A DNA stretch of 64,000 nucleotides from Stratiolaelaps scimitus (Eukaryota > Arthropoda > Arachnida > Mesostigmata > Laelapidae), in contig JABWDB010000016.1 of the NCBI GenBank assembly GCA_019614645.1, positions 6,157,501-6,221,500 of the forward strand, written 5' to 3'. The notes beneath the pieces were generated by a model that searched no databases, was not told the DNA's origin, and was given only the letters and a program-made list of their open reading frames with translations. Made by a program: the position numbers and the translations under genes. Position 1 is the first letter of the stretch; every line of letters begins with the position of its first letter. Below are positions 9,890 through 21,116 of the stretch, piece by piece.

Positions 9890-10680
9890 ACAGCCAGCGC
9901 TTATCGGCGACCGTGTCCTATCCCTCGGTTAGTCCTCTATCTGGTGCGGAAATCGCATCGGCCGCCAGTCTGGCTATGCGGTCTCTCTCCAACCTGTCCT
10001 TGGAGGTCTGCGACGCTCTCGCAAGTAGCTCACCTTTGTTCCAGTTATGTCAATGTGCAGAGGAACTTGACGAAGGCTCGCATGCCTTCATCCAAGTTTA
10101 GTTCTATCGGCATGTGCTTCGCCCTGACCTCGTTAAGTGCTGCACAGCTCGCCAGTGTGTGCATGCCATCGCCCTCGTCATGAGCCTCGCAGAGCGTGCA
10201 GGGGGCGGTGATGTCCTTAAAGCGTGATAGATAAGCCTTAAAGTCTGCATGTCCCTTAAGGAACTGAGACAGATAATAGGTCAGCTTGCCACCAGGTCTT
10301 TCCGTCCATTCCCTGATATCAGGGATGGCTTCCAAACCTTGGCTCCCGGCTTGTTCCCACTGATCTCATTCCATCGGTTTTGCCATTCATTGAGAGTGGC
10401 CTCTTGGAGCTCTGCCTTATCCCTCGTCGGGTCCGACCGACCATGCCTTCTTCCGTTTCTTGGCCTTAATGTCCCATGGCATGGTGCTTGCCAGGACAAA
10501 GGCCGCGTCCCCATTTACTGTGCTGTATGCCTGCGAGACTCTCAACGCAAGTGTGCGCCGGACCCTCAGCATGATCTTTAAGTTGCGGTCAGTCTCCAAC
10601 GCTGGTTCGGGCCACACGGGGGCACCGAAGAGAATGCTGGACTCGGCCACGCTCATCGATAACCGTCGCTTTCTCTCCCT
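9890..10680 (-). mobile_element. R1-like retrotransposon, C-terminal part of ORF2
   Basis: On the minus strand, frames at 10417–10656, 10281–10514 and 10045–10335 successively encode the end of an R1-clade polymerase protein. First comes a Leu-Phe-Gly-Ala-Pro-Val-Trp block with an Arg-Arg-x-Leu-Ala-Leu-Arg-Val stretch, then a region with a Cys-x2-Cys...His...Cys zinc-finger-like motif (10150–10215). Frames shift between the blocks, so the copy is inactive. It lies near the gag remnant 8690–9600 but in the opposite orientation, so the two are not one element. Confidence 0.65.
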
Positions 10681-10844
10681 TAGAACGTTTACACACCGAT
10701 ATCAGTTCCGTCTAATGGAAGGCAATGGCCTTTTCGCGTGGAAGGCATGGCCTTTTCGCGTCAGAGACAAGAATTTGATTCTTCCTGTTTTTTTGGCTGG
10801 TTATGTCATGTACTATTTGAGAGAGAAAGCAGGGTGAAGGGTAA

Positions 10845-10902
10845 TCCTTTATTGGTTTATTAAAGTAAAGGAACTACAGTTTTTACAATGCTTAAGTTCG
10901 TC
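10845..10902 (-). repeat. SINE1 3' end fragment
   Basis: On the minus strand it holds the SINE1 body word and the ACCAATAAAGG tail, without the tRNA-like head. Confidence 0.5.
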
Positions 10903-11535
10903 ACGATTTACATTAGCATGCAGTCTCCACTCCGGGCACGTGGTACTTCTAACAAATTGAATTTTTTGCGCGTTATTACTCTGGTTGCCTCAGAAGCCAC
11001 AAGAGTTCAGTGATCATATCCAGAAGTAACGGTTTTGATGGATTGGAATTTAGTTACCATAGCCATGCAGAGGCCTGCCGTGGAAAGTCAATGGCTGCGC
11101 TGCGGAAATATGGTTGTCTGCATCTTAATCCTATTGCATCACAATACTGCTGAGAGTCACACAAGCACACTGGAGTTGGCCATGCGAACCCATCCATGCT
11201 GAAATTTTCATTCAAAAGCACAATGTTCACCAAATTTTACAACTTTGGGCGCAGTTCGCCGACGCGCGTCCACCCTCGGGAATTACCCCTGGGTGAGATC
11301 GCGATGCATAGTGACAATTCATATGACTTCAACACGCCTCTGCCGTGCGAGCGGAACTAATGGCACTTATATAGCATCGTTTTAGTTTAATGAGGTAGCA
11401 AGCTTCAGAATTTTGCGTTTCAGTGTTTGGACCTATGTCGCATATTTCCGTGAGATGACAGTCTCAATCCAGTGATCAAAACTTATCTGCCCTCGCAATG
11501 GCAACTGCAAATGCCTGTGTATGATCGGTCGAGCA

Positions 11536-11847
11536 TTATTTCGGTAGACAACACGATTCGAGTGCGTAGCAATCCTGGGACAATTTTTGTACCGTTCCAG
11601 GGGGGCAAAAGTAGGCGCAGTGCCCTCCATTTTCAGAGCAAAGAAATCCCCCATGGTAGGGTGTGCAGCAGCGGACGCCTGATGGACAATCTTCAGCATC
11701 GTCAGTTCTAGAGAAACCCTCAGGACAATCCGCTGACGAACAAAATCCTCTATGATCCAGGCAGTTGAAGTTCCGACAGTCCACAGTGTAGTATGCTGCC
11801 AATGCCGAGAGTACGAGGATAACGCCGATAGTGGAGTTCTTCACCAT
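11536..11847 (-). CDS. Secreted double beta-defensin-like protein, copy 4
   Basis: This 103-residue single-exon paralogue has a signal peptide, C24 as the extra cysteine, and modules at the invariant spacings. Module 1 is close to copies 1 and 5 (Phe-Ser-Arg-Thr-Asp-Asp-Ala-Glu-Asp shared). Module 2 differs strongly between its cysteines (His-Cys-Ala-Tyr-Phe-Cys), the pattern seen across the array of a steady first module and a changing second one. Confidence 0.85.
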   Translation of the reverse strand: MVKNSTIGVILVLSALAAYYTVDCRNFNCLDHRGFCSSADCPEGFSRTDDAEDCPSGVRCCTPYHGGFLCSENGGHCAYFCPPGTVQKLSQDCYALESCCLPK

Positions 11848-11954
11848 CTCGGTGTACTATGTTATTTTCTTGTTGTTACACGTTCTGCAATGACTATAAT
11901 AATCTCAGATGTGTATAGCTATATTTAGAGAAGCTACTTGCGTTAGAAGCGATT

Positions 11955-11973
11955 GTATATAATATAATATATT
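11955..11973 (-). promoter_or_regulatory. Short TA tract upstream of copy 4
   Basis: This TATATAATATAATATAT-like run is 108 bp before the start codon and the shortest TA tract of the array. Confidence 0.4.
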
Positions 11974-12408
11974 GGTCGCGGTTCGAAGCATTTTTAGCTT
12001 AAGTTAATTATCAATTTGGAATGATTATTTAAGGGCAGCATCACGTTGGCACTAGGGGACAACAGCTGCTCCCTGTTGGTGTAGAGTAAGTTATGAAGAA
12101 CTCCCCCGCTAAATAAAATAAATTATACCTTATAATTGTCCTATTTTCTCGTTACTGAAAGTAAGTGTCCTTCGTACATTCATTCTGAATGTTAAGGGAG
12201 CTTGTTGACTGCTAGTTCGCATTGACTCTTGTCTGATCTGTAATTTACCACATAATATTATTCGAAAACAGGTTTCAATTTCGTAGGCAGAATCGATCAT
12301 CAATATTACGATCATGGCTGACAAATGCGTGGTTTGAATTATTGTTCTGATCAAAAGGATGGTTCATAAGGGGAAAACAACGATAAGATTCTCGAACTAT
12401 CGAGCTCC

Positions 12409-12545
12409 CTCTCGCGGCTAAGTCTCAAGCTGTAAAAAGCCATAGGTCGCAGGTTCGAGTCCAGCTGCGAGGCATATATGAGAACTTAAGCATTGTAAAG
12501 TTGTAGCTCCTTTAATGAACCAATACAGCTTCACCTTTACCCTAC
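12409..12545 (+). repeat. SINE1
   Basis: It has a tRNA-like head with B box GGTTCGAGTCC, then the body TTAAGCATTGTAAAGTTG and a tail ending in CACCTTTACC. Confidence 0.65.
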
Positions 12546-12549
12546 ACTT

Positions 12550-12692
12550 ATTCTCGGTATTGCGCACCAGCTGCACGGGTTCGATCCCTGTCGATGCATA
12601 TTTGCATTTAGGGGTTCATCTTACGAAGCAATGGGAAAACAATACCGTGGATGTTACATATTGGTTGAGGGTCAACCCGAAAAGGTTTGGTA
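12550..12692 (+). repeat. SINE2
   Basis: It has B box GGTTCGATCCC and the body with AAGCAATGGGAAAACAAT and CCGTGGATGTTACATATTGG. The same substitutions are in unit 5, so the two units are sister copies. Confidence 0.65.
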
Positions 12693-13143
12693 CTAAATGA
12701 GTATCATAAATAGCACCCTGTCCAAAGCAAGCTATCTGAATAGCGTTGCCATATGAGCAGACCAGAGAGGTGCCACCATTGTAAAGACGGTGGAGGAAAG
12801 AACCTTAGTATATACCAGGTCCTTTCATGCTCAAACTTGAGTTCTCAAGTTCGAACAAAGGTCCTTACTGATGTAAAATGTAATAGAAAATAGAATTATA
12901 TTATGGGAACATAGTGAAAAGGACGGCCTGCTTTACATAAGGGCGTTAGTCATTCCCAGGAAAGGTGGTCATAATATTTGCTTAGTACGAGAGGTGCGTT
13001 TTCCTTTTCTACATTTAATGATAGCCGTTGTTGTAAAAAGGACTCCGCTCGTTTCTTTCGAACAGTGGATGTAATGCAATAATGGCAATTCATGGACCAC
13101 CAGAAACGTGGCTTCAGAAAAGTTCGTCCTTTTTAAAAAGGTG

Positions 13144-13239
13144 GGTGTTGGCATGCTAATGCATGCCAACACCATGGCCGCCCTCCCTTATGGAACTGTT
13201 GACGATGTTCAACAGTTCCATAAGGGTGGGCGGCCATGG
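13144..13239. repeat. Two adjacent palindromes
   Basis: Arms 13144–13156 and 13161–13173 (13 bp, 4-nt loop) are perfect. Immediately next, arms 13172–13202 and 13209–13239 (31 bp, 6-nt loop) have one mismatch. Unit 5 lacks this stretch, so it arose after the unit 4/5 duplication or was removed there. Confidence 0.9.
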
Positions 13240-13649
13240 TCAAGCAACATTTCCACTGAGCAGTTCCACAGTTAATATTATTTCATTAAGAACCCCGAGA
13301 CCCAGACGTAGCGCAACTAGGGGATGACGTGGTTGACGATACTAGGCCATCCCTTCCGGTGAAGTCTTTTCCGCTTCGTCACTCTATATGTCTAGTGGTC
13401 CGCGGTGGCCTCGTTGATCGGTTGTTGTCTGGTGACAAACAAATTTTGGCACCTAATGCTCACACGAAACTAGGAACTGCGCTGGAGCAGTCGATATTAC
13501 AAGGTTTGGCTCCGTACCCCCTAAAGTTAAACCGCCTCTTTGCCCTTCGTAAAAGAAAATGTGTTGCTGATGGAACGGAGAACCAGGCGCAGCACAACTG
13601 GGGGACGATTTGGCTGCTGATACTGGGCCATCATTTCCGGTGATGTCCT

Positions 13650-13800
13650 TTCCTCTTTGTCACTCCATATCTCGTAGCCACGGTAGCGATCCGCGGTGGG
13701 CTTATTAATCTGTCGTTGTCTTGCCCTGTGGACGAGGACACTGCTTGTTCCAGCTGTCAAACATAGCCAATCCATCCATAAACACTCTCCAAAAGAAGCA
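13650..13800 (+). repeat. Dispersed repeat block
   Basis: The string around the GTGGACGAGGACACTGCTTG word with the preceding GATCCGCGGTGGG recurs at 3470–3560, 21430–21520 and 31830–31900. No coding function is seen. Confidence 0.5.
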
Positions 13801-14375
13801 ACACCAGGGGGCCCAGGAGCAAATAAATCTCATTTCTATCACCCATGCAATGCGTAGATATGATGGGTGAGGTGACCTGGAAATGTGGAAGTAAAACGCC
13901 ATTCGGCAACAAGTTCCCCACCACCCACCTACCCTCCCGGCTCCCTCCTATATGACGATAAATGAGCCACAATGTAGAAGGTCGCGCAGAAATCTCCAGG
14001 GTTTTCATCGATTTAAGGACTAAGGTATCCCATATCTCAAATGTATCCCATATCTTAAAAATTCGGAGATCGGAAAATTTGTGTCGAGCCGAAAACTGTT
14101 CGCCGACGCTCGTCCACCCTCGGGGTTTGCCCATGGGTGAGATCGCGATGCATAGTGACAATTCGTATGACTTAACACGCCTCTGCCGTGCGAGCGGAAC
14201 TAATGATACTTATATAGTATTGTTTTAGTTTAATGAGGTAGCAAGCTTCAGAATATTGCGTTTCAGTATTTGGACCTATGTCGCATATTTCCGTGGGATG
14301 ACAGTCTCAATCCAGTGATCAAAACTGATCTGCCCTCGTAATGGCAACTGCCTGTGTATGATCGGCCGAGTATTA

Positions 14376-14684
14376 TCACCGTAGACAACATAATTCATGT
14401 AATCTGCAATCCTGGGCCAATTTAGGTCGAGTTCCAGCGGGGCAACGGGAGGAGCAGTACCCTCCATTTTGAGAGCAAATAAATCCCCCATGGTAGGGTG
14501 TGCAGCAGGTGACGCGTGGTGGACAATCTTCAGCATCGTCAGTTCTAGAGAAACCCTCAGGACAATTCCCTGGTGAACAAAAACCTCTATGATCCCGGCA
14601 GTTGAAGTTCCGACAGTCGACAGTGTAGTGTGCTGCCAATGCCGAGAGTACGAGGATAACGCCGATGGTCGAGTTCTTCACCAT
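14376..14684 (-). CDS. Secreted double beta-defensin-like protein, copy 5
   Basis: This 102-residue single-exon gene has a signal peptide and two modules with the invariant cysteine spacings. It is nearly identical to copy 1 through module 1 and the linker, with one change inside module 1 (Thr for Arg before CC). It then diverges in the last third of module 2 (Ala-Gly-Thr-Arg-Pro-Lys instead of Asn-Gly-Thr-Ile-Arg-Arg). It ends two residues after the last CC. Confidence 0.85.
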   Translation of the reverse strand: MVKNSTIGVILVLSALAAHYTVDCRNFNCRDHRGFCSPGNCPEGFSRTDDAEDCPPRVTCCTPYHGGFICSQNGGYCSSRCPAGTRPKLAQDCRLHELCCLR

Positions 14685-14783
14685 TTCGGTGTACTATGTT
14701 ATTTTCTTCGTTCTGCAATGACTATAACAATCACAGATGTGTACAGCTGTATTTAGAGAAACTACTTGGGTAAAAGCGCTTGT

Positions 14784-14812
14784 AAATATAATATATATAA
14801 ATATATGTATTG
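14784..14812 (-). promoter_or_regulatory. TA-rich tract upstream of copy 5
   Basis: An interrupted TA run lies 100 bp before the start codon, in register with those of the paralogues. Confidence 0.4.
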
Positions 14813-15227
14813 GTAATGGTTCGAAGCATTTTTAGCCTAAGTTAATAATAAATTTGGAATTATTATTTAAATGTAGGATCACGTTGGCGCTAGGTGACAA
14901 CAGCTGCTCCCTGTTGGTGGTAGAGTAAGTCATGAAGAACTCCCCCGCTAAATAAAATAAATTATACCTTATAATTGTCCTCTTTTCTCGTTACTGAAAG
15001 TAAGTGTCCTTCGTTCATTCATTCTAAATGTTCGCATTGACTCGTGTTTGACCCACTGTAATCGACCACATAATATTATTCGAAATCAGGTTTCACTTTC
15101 GTAGGCAGAATCGATCATCAATATTACGATCATGGCTGACAAATGCGTGGTTTGAATTATTGTTCTGATCAAAAGGATGGTTCATAAGGGGAAAACAACG
15201 ATAAGATTCTCGAACTATCGAGGTCCC

Positions 15228-15362
15228 TCTCGCGGCTAAGTCTCAAGCTGTAAAAAGCCATAGGTCGCAGGTTCGAGTCCAGCTGCGAGGCATATATGAG
15301 AACTTAAGCATTGTAAAGTTGTAGCTCCTTTAATTAACCAATACAGCTTCACCTTTACCCTA
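15228..15362 (+). repeat. SINE1
   Basis: The copy is the same as the SINE1 of unit 4, with B box GGTTCGAGTCC and the CACCTTTACC tail. Confidence 0.65.
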
Positions 15363-15369
15363 CACTTAT

Positions 15370-15515
15370 TCTCGGTATTGCGCACCAGCTGCACGGGTTC
15401 GATCCCTGTCGATGCATATTTGCATTTAGGGGTCCATCTTACGAAGCAATGGGAAAACAATACCGTGGATGTTACATATTGGTTGAGGGTCAACCCGAAA
15501 AGGTTTGGTACTAAA
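15370..15515 (+). repeat. SINE2
   Basis: The copy is the same as the SINE2 of unit 4, with B box GGTTCGATCCC and the CCGTGGATGTTACATATTGG body. Confidence 0.65.
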
Positions 15516-15830
15516 TGAGTATCATAAATAGCACCCTGTCCAAAGCAAGCTATCTGAATAGCGTTGCCATATGAGCAGACCAGAGAGGTGCCACCATTGT
15601 AAAGACGGTGGAGGAAATAACCTTAGTATATACCAGGTCCTTTCATGCTCAAACTTGAGTTCTCAGGTTTGAGCAAAGGTCCTTACTGATGTAAAATGTA
15701 ATAAAAAATAGAATTATATTATGGGAACAAAGTGAAACAGTCATTCCCAGGGAAAGTGGTAATAATATTTGCGTTATGGGGGGAAGTGGTACGAGAAGTG
15801 TGTTTTCCTTTTCTACACTTAGTCATAGCT

Positions 15831-16575
15831 GCATTTTAGGTGAAGGACGAATCGAAATTTGGTATCCGTACAAGGTGTGAATATAGACATTGGACGGTGG
15901 GTGCCATGACGGTCACGCTCGTAGAGGGTGGCTTCGAAGTAGGCTTGCGCTGACAACTTGAATAACAAAGGAAGCGTTAGGTGAAAGCCGAACTCATCAT
16001 TTAAATAAATTAAATTAAATTTAGATGCGCCTATATCTAATAAAACAAGAGCTAACGGCTACTAAAATAACACAGCTGTGAGCGAGTATATACGAACTAC
16101 ATGATGTCTTAGTTAGTTATCCTGAATAAACAGCTTTGGCCAAATGTTCATTTGGAGGGCCACTCGACCAGTCCAACTAATGTACACACCACGTATCATC
16201 TAAAACAGTGTGTTGTGCTATCATGTACATCATTGTGCAAAAATGTGTGTTCGATTCGATTCTTGCAATTGAATGGGTACCCCCTTTCTGTATGAAATTC
16301 ATAAAGTGACTATCATCGTCATATTGGGATATTGTATGATGCTTCTGCACGCGTCATAATTGTCTGCCAAATCTCCAAGAATGACTTCTCTTCGATCGGG
16401 TGACAATTCTGGCCATAGTGCCAATCGATAGACCGTTGTCACGACACAACTTGTTTGTGTTACGCACGCTCAAAACGTGCGTAGTGAGTCTTTGTGAAGT
16501 AATTAAATCTGAAGTTGGACCTCACTTCCGCGGCGATAAGATTGGATTACTTATTGCGCCGAGGTGACAGGTTTT
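15831..16575. other. No gene seen
   Basis: This is unique-looking AT-rich DNA between unit 5 and a CR1-like fragment. No long open frame and no repeat shared with the rest of the window was noticed. Confidence 0.4.
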
Positions 16576-16579
16576 TGAC

Positions 16580-17425
16580 AAGCGAATCAATACAATACAA
16601 TACAAATACACCTTTATTAACCAAAAAGGGGTGGTACAGAGATTATTAAAGAAATTACATAAATTGGTAGAGCGAAGTGAATTTTTTACAATTGTGGTAA
16701 TGGCAGATGTCCACTTCCTGAGTCTCGTAGGAGACGTGCGACTCTCCAGGAGAACAAATTATTTAGCTTTTCGGTTCGTGCTACTGACGCAGTGCGCACT
16801 GTACGTCCACTGCGCAGCGGGTTTGGACGAAATTCGACGAAATGTTTGACAGAACTATTTGGTCTTAGTCGCTGAAACAAGCGTAGGTCCGCAGTATCTA
16901 ATATGGTCATTAGGGAGGGAAGCTTCACCACTTCCTTCGGAACATCACAACGCAGACTGACTCTTCGGATGAACTTCGATTGCACCCTTTCAAGCGCTAG
17001 GATATGTTTTTTGAGATAGGGCCTCCAAACTGGAGAGCAGTAAAGAAATTTTGGAATGACAAGGCTCTTATAGAGCGCAAGATAGAAATCGACATTTTTG
17101 ATAATAAAACATCTAAAAATTGTGTTACATATTAATGAGGCAGACCGAACTACCTCTGTCACATGCAGATCAAAAACAAGGGAGGAAGTCACTATGACAC
17201 CCAGATCCCTCATGGAGCTTTCACATTTGATAACATCACCATTGATCGTGTATTCATTTTTGTAAGTAGAGGTGCACAGAACTGCACATTTCGGAATGGA
17301 GATCAACATGTCGTTCTTACAACACCACTGTTCAACAGTGGTAATGGCTGATTGAAGGAGGAGTCTGTCCTCAGCACTCCGCACTGGTGCATACAATTTC
17401 AAATCATCAGCATAGAGCCATCAGC
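16580..17425 (-). mobile_element. CR1/jockey-type non-LTR retrotransposon, 3' part
   Basis: An open frame runs on the minus strand from the reverse-transcriptase catalytic box Tyr-Ala-Asp-Asp (about 17404–17415) to a stop at 16686. It includes the thumb region with a Tyr-Cys-Ser-Pro-Val-Trp block and a downstream Leu-Glu-Arg-Val-Gln stretch typical of CR1/jockey-like ORF2. The 3' end has AATAAA and a short (TTGTA)n tail at about 16590–16608. It is 5'-truncated just before the active site, a usual result of incomplete target-primed reverse transcription. The frame is still open, so the insertion is fairly young. Confidence 0.8.
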
Positions 17426-17929
17426 ATCAGGTTGAACTCTCAGTATAATTATATGGTGCTGCATTTGGTTCCTACCCCATATAATTGACTATGAACGAAA
17501 TGTGAATTCTGGTTTTCTCAACGAAAGAGTTGCCTGGTAATTGTGTTGAGATGTATTCAACTGAATTAGGATTTAGTTTTAAACATCAGATATATATCAA
17601 AAATACGCTTGAATCGCCATATCGCGGAATTTGTTTTTGTCATTCAGAACGAATAAGGAAGATTGCAGGTTAAGCTGATCTATACACGCTAATGAAGAAT
17701 TTATTATTATGCAGTCAAATGTCAGTACAATTCGCCTGTTGTCCTAAAGCGCGTATACGACAAGACAAAATATGCAGACGGTATGATGCTTTGTGCCCGT
17801 GGAGTCATAGGCGTGTTTCGAGATTTGAAGCAGGATCCGAACTTCATGGCGTCAAATATTCAAGTTGCCCCATTGTAGTTCTGTACTTGCCGAAGCTCCC
17901 TACGGATGTCATAAGCCTCTTCCAGGAGT

Positions 17930-18985
17930 AGCCGTGAAGGGGCAAGGAGAAGATTCTGACCATCTCGGATGAAGTTCCGCAGGTGACGTTAGAGGAGGTG
18001 GAACAGGCCAGGATCCGGCTGACACCCGAAAAGGCGTCCGGCCCGGACGGAATTCCGCCGGTGTGGCTCGTTAAACGCATGCCTGGGGTCTTTAGAAACG
18101 TGGCCAACAAATAGTTCAGGGAAGGTATATTTGCGAGGCTGTGGAAGAAAGCAAACTTAGTTCTGGTACCCAAACCGGGGCAAGATCGGGAGCAACGGCC
18201 TACCGCCCCACATGCTTCCTTAACACCATTCGGAAGATCCTGGAGAACGGTTTAGTCCTCAGACTCAATGATGAAGTCGTAGAAGTTTTATTAGACGCCG
18301 AGTACGGTTTCCGGAAAGGCAGGTTCACGTGTGGAGCCCTGGAAGGAAGGTGGTGGAACGTCCGGGCGAGACGTCAAAACCCTAAAAACGAGAAATTCCC
18401 TACTTCTCATCCTTCTAGACGTTAAAAACGCCTTGAATACTTGAATGAACTTTAAGTGCTGGCCAGGAAAGGCATATCACAGTATCTTCGTTGTATGATT
18501 TCATCGTATCTGCATCAAAGAGGGCTGCTGGTGGGGGAGTTAGAATACACGATGTCGACCGGAGTTCCGCAGGACTCGATCCTAGGCGCATTGCTCTGGA
18601 ACCTCGCCTATGGCGGAGATCTCCAGATCGAAGGAATGCCGGAAGGCGTGGAGAAGCTTACATCCGGCCCGGATAATGCCGAGGGTCGGAGGACCGCCAA
18701 AGGTAAAGAGAAGGCTTCTCCTATCCGCTGCTACATACATGGCCTTGTCGTATCACCGGTTGGGTAGACACGACACTACGGACGGCGAAGAAGAGAAATG
18801 CGCTGAGGTCAGCCCAGCGGACACTGGCGATAAGAGTTTCGGCGTATTTTCATAGCTTAGCCCGCGCTGGGCTACGGCGTAAGCCAGCGCTTCCGGGCGT
18901 GTACTCCTTTAAGCAGATGGTTAAGTCGAACGTATCCGGGCGTGTACTCCTTTAAGCAGATGGTTAAGTCGAACGTACATGGAGC
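17930..18985 (+). mobile_element. R1-like reverse transcriptase remnant
   Basis: Broken frames encode early RT motifs: Lys-Ala-Ser-Gly-Pro-Asp-Gly-Ile-Pro near 18030, Tyr-Gly-Phe-Arg-Lys-Gly-Arg near 18305, and Gly-Val-Pro-Gln...Ser-Ile-Leu-Gly near 18560. Stops and frameshifts interrupt it. A local tandem duplication of about 42 bp (GGGCGTGTACTCCTTTAAGC) follows at 18895–18978. The same family is at 23290–24060 and 25100–25400. Confidence 0.7.
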
Positions 18986-19706
18986 AAACGCGGAAGAGAA
19001 GCAACTCCGACTGTCCCGACAAAGTGAGTGAGCTTTGCCTCGGGATGTAGTGACGGGACGTATGAAAATTGATGGTGAACGATGATACAGACAACCCGTT
19101 TCCTGGATGTGGCCCTAGTTCGGAGAGAAAACCAGGAGAAAACTGATTCCAATTCGTAATCGTCGACCCCTATCGCCTCTGGCGATTTCCAGCTAAGCAG
19201 TGGGATCTAATCCGTTGAGATGGATCAACGCGACGATAAGAACAAACTACTCTACTCAGGACAGCTCTTGAGAAATGGATCACAACTCAAGGACAGCGCT
19301 CAGAAAATCGCATGACGAGAGCTACGAGACCTCGGACGGATGTGCCATGCCGCGAGGACCTCGGATCTCTGTAGCTTCTCCTTATCATTCCGACGGATCT
19401 GCCGTTGGCTTTTTCGGCTGGCTACCCATGCAGTCTCCACTTCGGCGCGAAGGGTGGAAACTGGTCGCCCAGAAGCCACGAGCCCACGGTTTGGAGTACA
19501 GAGGCCCGCCGTGGAAACTCACGGTAAATTTACGGCGGTGCGGAAACCAAGTTCTCCAATAAGTAGTAAATATTAGTAATACATTGAGTTTTATGAGCTT
19601 TTTCAAATATTGCACGCTTGGACCCATATCGTATACCCGTGGGAGCGCAAGTCGCAATCCAGTGATCAAAACTGCTCTCGCGGTAGCACTTATCATCGGT
19701 CGAGCA

Positions 19707-20012
19707 TTACCTCAAACAACAGAATTCATATAACCGGCAATCCTGCGCCTCTCTACTCCGAGCATCAGCGGGGCAAACACGGGCACAGAAGCCTCCATTT
19801 CTCAAGCAACTAAATCCTTGGTGGGTGGGCATGCAGCAGACGACGAGTGGTGGGCAATCCTCTGCGCCGTACATCCTCTTGTCACCCGAAAGACATCCCA
19901 CTGGCGAACAAGTACCTCCGTTTCTCTTGCAGTTGAACTTCAGACAGTCCACAGTGTACTGTGCTGCCAATGCCGAGAGTACGAGGATAACAGCGATAGT
20001 AGAGTTCTTCAT
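19707..20012 (-). CDS. Secreted double beta-defensin-like protein, copy 6
   Basis: This 101-residue single-exon gene begins Met-Lys-Asn-Ser-Thr, one residue shorter than the Met-Val-Lys copies. It has a signal peptide, the extra pre-module cysteine, and modules with the invariant spacings. Both modules carry Gly-Gly before the second cysteine. Non-cysteine residues differ widely from copies 1, 4 and 5, placing it as a separate lineage of the array. Confidence 0.85.
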   Translation of the reverse strand: MKNSTIAVILVLSALAAQYTVDCLKFNCKRNGGTCSPVGCLSGDKRMYGAEDCPPLVVCCMPTHQGFSCLRNGGFCARVCPADARSREAQDCRLYEFCCLR

Positions 20013-20110
20013 TATTTCAGTGTACTTGCTGTTCCACGTTCTGCAATGACTACAAAAGTAACAGCTATATTTGGCTATATTTAGAGAGACGTCGTCGGCT
20101 GTGAGAACTT

Positions 20111-20141
20111 GTATAGATATATATATATATATATAGTATAT
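20111..20141 (-). promoter_or_regulatory. (TA)n tract upstream of copy 6
   Basis: A TA run lies 99 bp upstream of the start codon, conserved in place with the paralogues. Confidence 0.4.
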
Positions 20142-20592
20142 TGCGTATGCGAAGCATTTTTACCTTAAGTTAATAATCAATTTGAAATGATTATATAAAA
20201 ATGTAGGACCATGTTGACGCTAGGTGACAATAGCTGCTCTATGTCGGTGATAGAATAAGTCATGAAGAATTCCTCCGAACTCCTCCTCCAAATTAATTGT
20301 ATATTATATTTGTACTATTATTCTCCTTTTTGAGAGTGTCCTTCGTACGTTCATTCTGAATGCTAAAGGAGTTTCTTGACAGCTAATTCACATTATCTCT
20401 TGTTTGACCCACTGTAATTTTCTAAATAATATTGTTCGAGATCAAATTTCAATTTCCTAGTGCATTCGTAGGGAGATTCAATCATCAATATTACGATCAT
20501 GGCTGACAAATACGTGGTTTGAATTATTATTCTGATCAAAAGGATAATCCATAAGGGGAAAACAACGATAAGATTCTCGAACTATCGAACTC

Positions 20593-20726
20593 CCTCTCGT
20601 GGCTAAGTCTCAGGCTATAAAAAGCCAGAGGCCGCAGGTTCGAGTCCCGCTGCGTGACATATATGAGAACATAAGCATTGTAAGGTTGTAGCTCATTTAT
20701 TTCACCAATACAGCTTTACCTTTACC
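20593..20726 (+). repeat. SINE1
   Basis: It has a tRNA-like head with B box GGTTCGAGTCC, the body ATAAGCATTGTAAGGTTGTAG, and a tail with TTTACC units. Confidence 0.6.
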
Positions 20727-20734
20727 CTACACTT

Positions 20735-20880
20735 ATTCTTGGTATTGCGCACCAGCTGCACGGGTTCGATCCCCGTCGATGCATATTTGCATTTAGGGGT
20801 CCTTTTTACGAAGCAATGGGAAAGCAATACCGTGTACGTTAAATATTGGTTGAGGGTTTGGAAAGGTTTGGTATTAAATG
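20735..20880 (+). repeat. SINE2
   Basis: It has B box GGTTCGATCCC and the AAGCAATGGGAAAGCAAT body, with CCGTGTACGTTAAATATTGG. Confidence 0.6.
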
Positions 20881-21009
20881 AGTTCCATAAATAGCACCCT
20901 GTCCAAAGCAAGCTATCTGACTAGCGTTGTCATATGAGGAGCCCAGAGACGTGTCACTATGTGAGACCAGCTTAAGTCGAAACGAAATATATGGAGTTGT
21001 GAAAAATAT

Positions 21010-21116
21010 TGTGACCACTTTCTCCGAGAGTGACTAATGCCCCCATATAAAACAGGCGGATTTTTTCACAACGTTTTATATGGGGGCGTTAGTCACTCTC
21101 GGAGAAGGTGGTCACA
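21010..21116. repeat. Palindrome, 44-bp arms
   Basis: Arms 21010–21053 and 21073–21116 are near-complete inverse complements around a 19-bp spacer. Part of the spacer (TTTTTTCACAAC) also pairs with sequence just left of the left arm, as expected of a slipped fold-back. Confidence 0.85.

Larger units (their letters stand above)
10690..13430. repeat. Segmental duplication unit 4 of the defensin-like array
   Basis: It is closest to unit 5: both share the CTCTCGCGGCTAAGTCTCAAGC form of SINE1, SINE2, and the CAGACCAGAGAGGTGCCACC tail. Unit 4 alone carries the double palindrome at 13144–13239. Confidence 0.7.
13960..15830. repeat. Segmental duplication unit 5 of the defensin-like array
   Basis: It has the same order as unit 4: 3' flank with GCATATTTCCGTGGGATGACAG, gene, TA tract, SINE1, SINE2 and shared tail to about 15830, where unrelated sequence begins. 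Confidence 0.7.
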
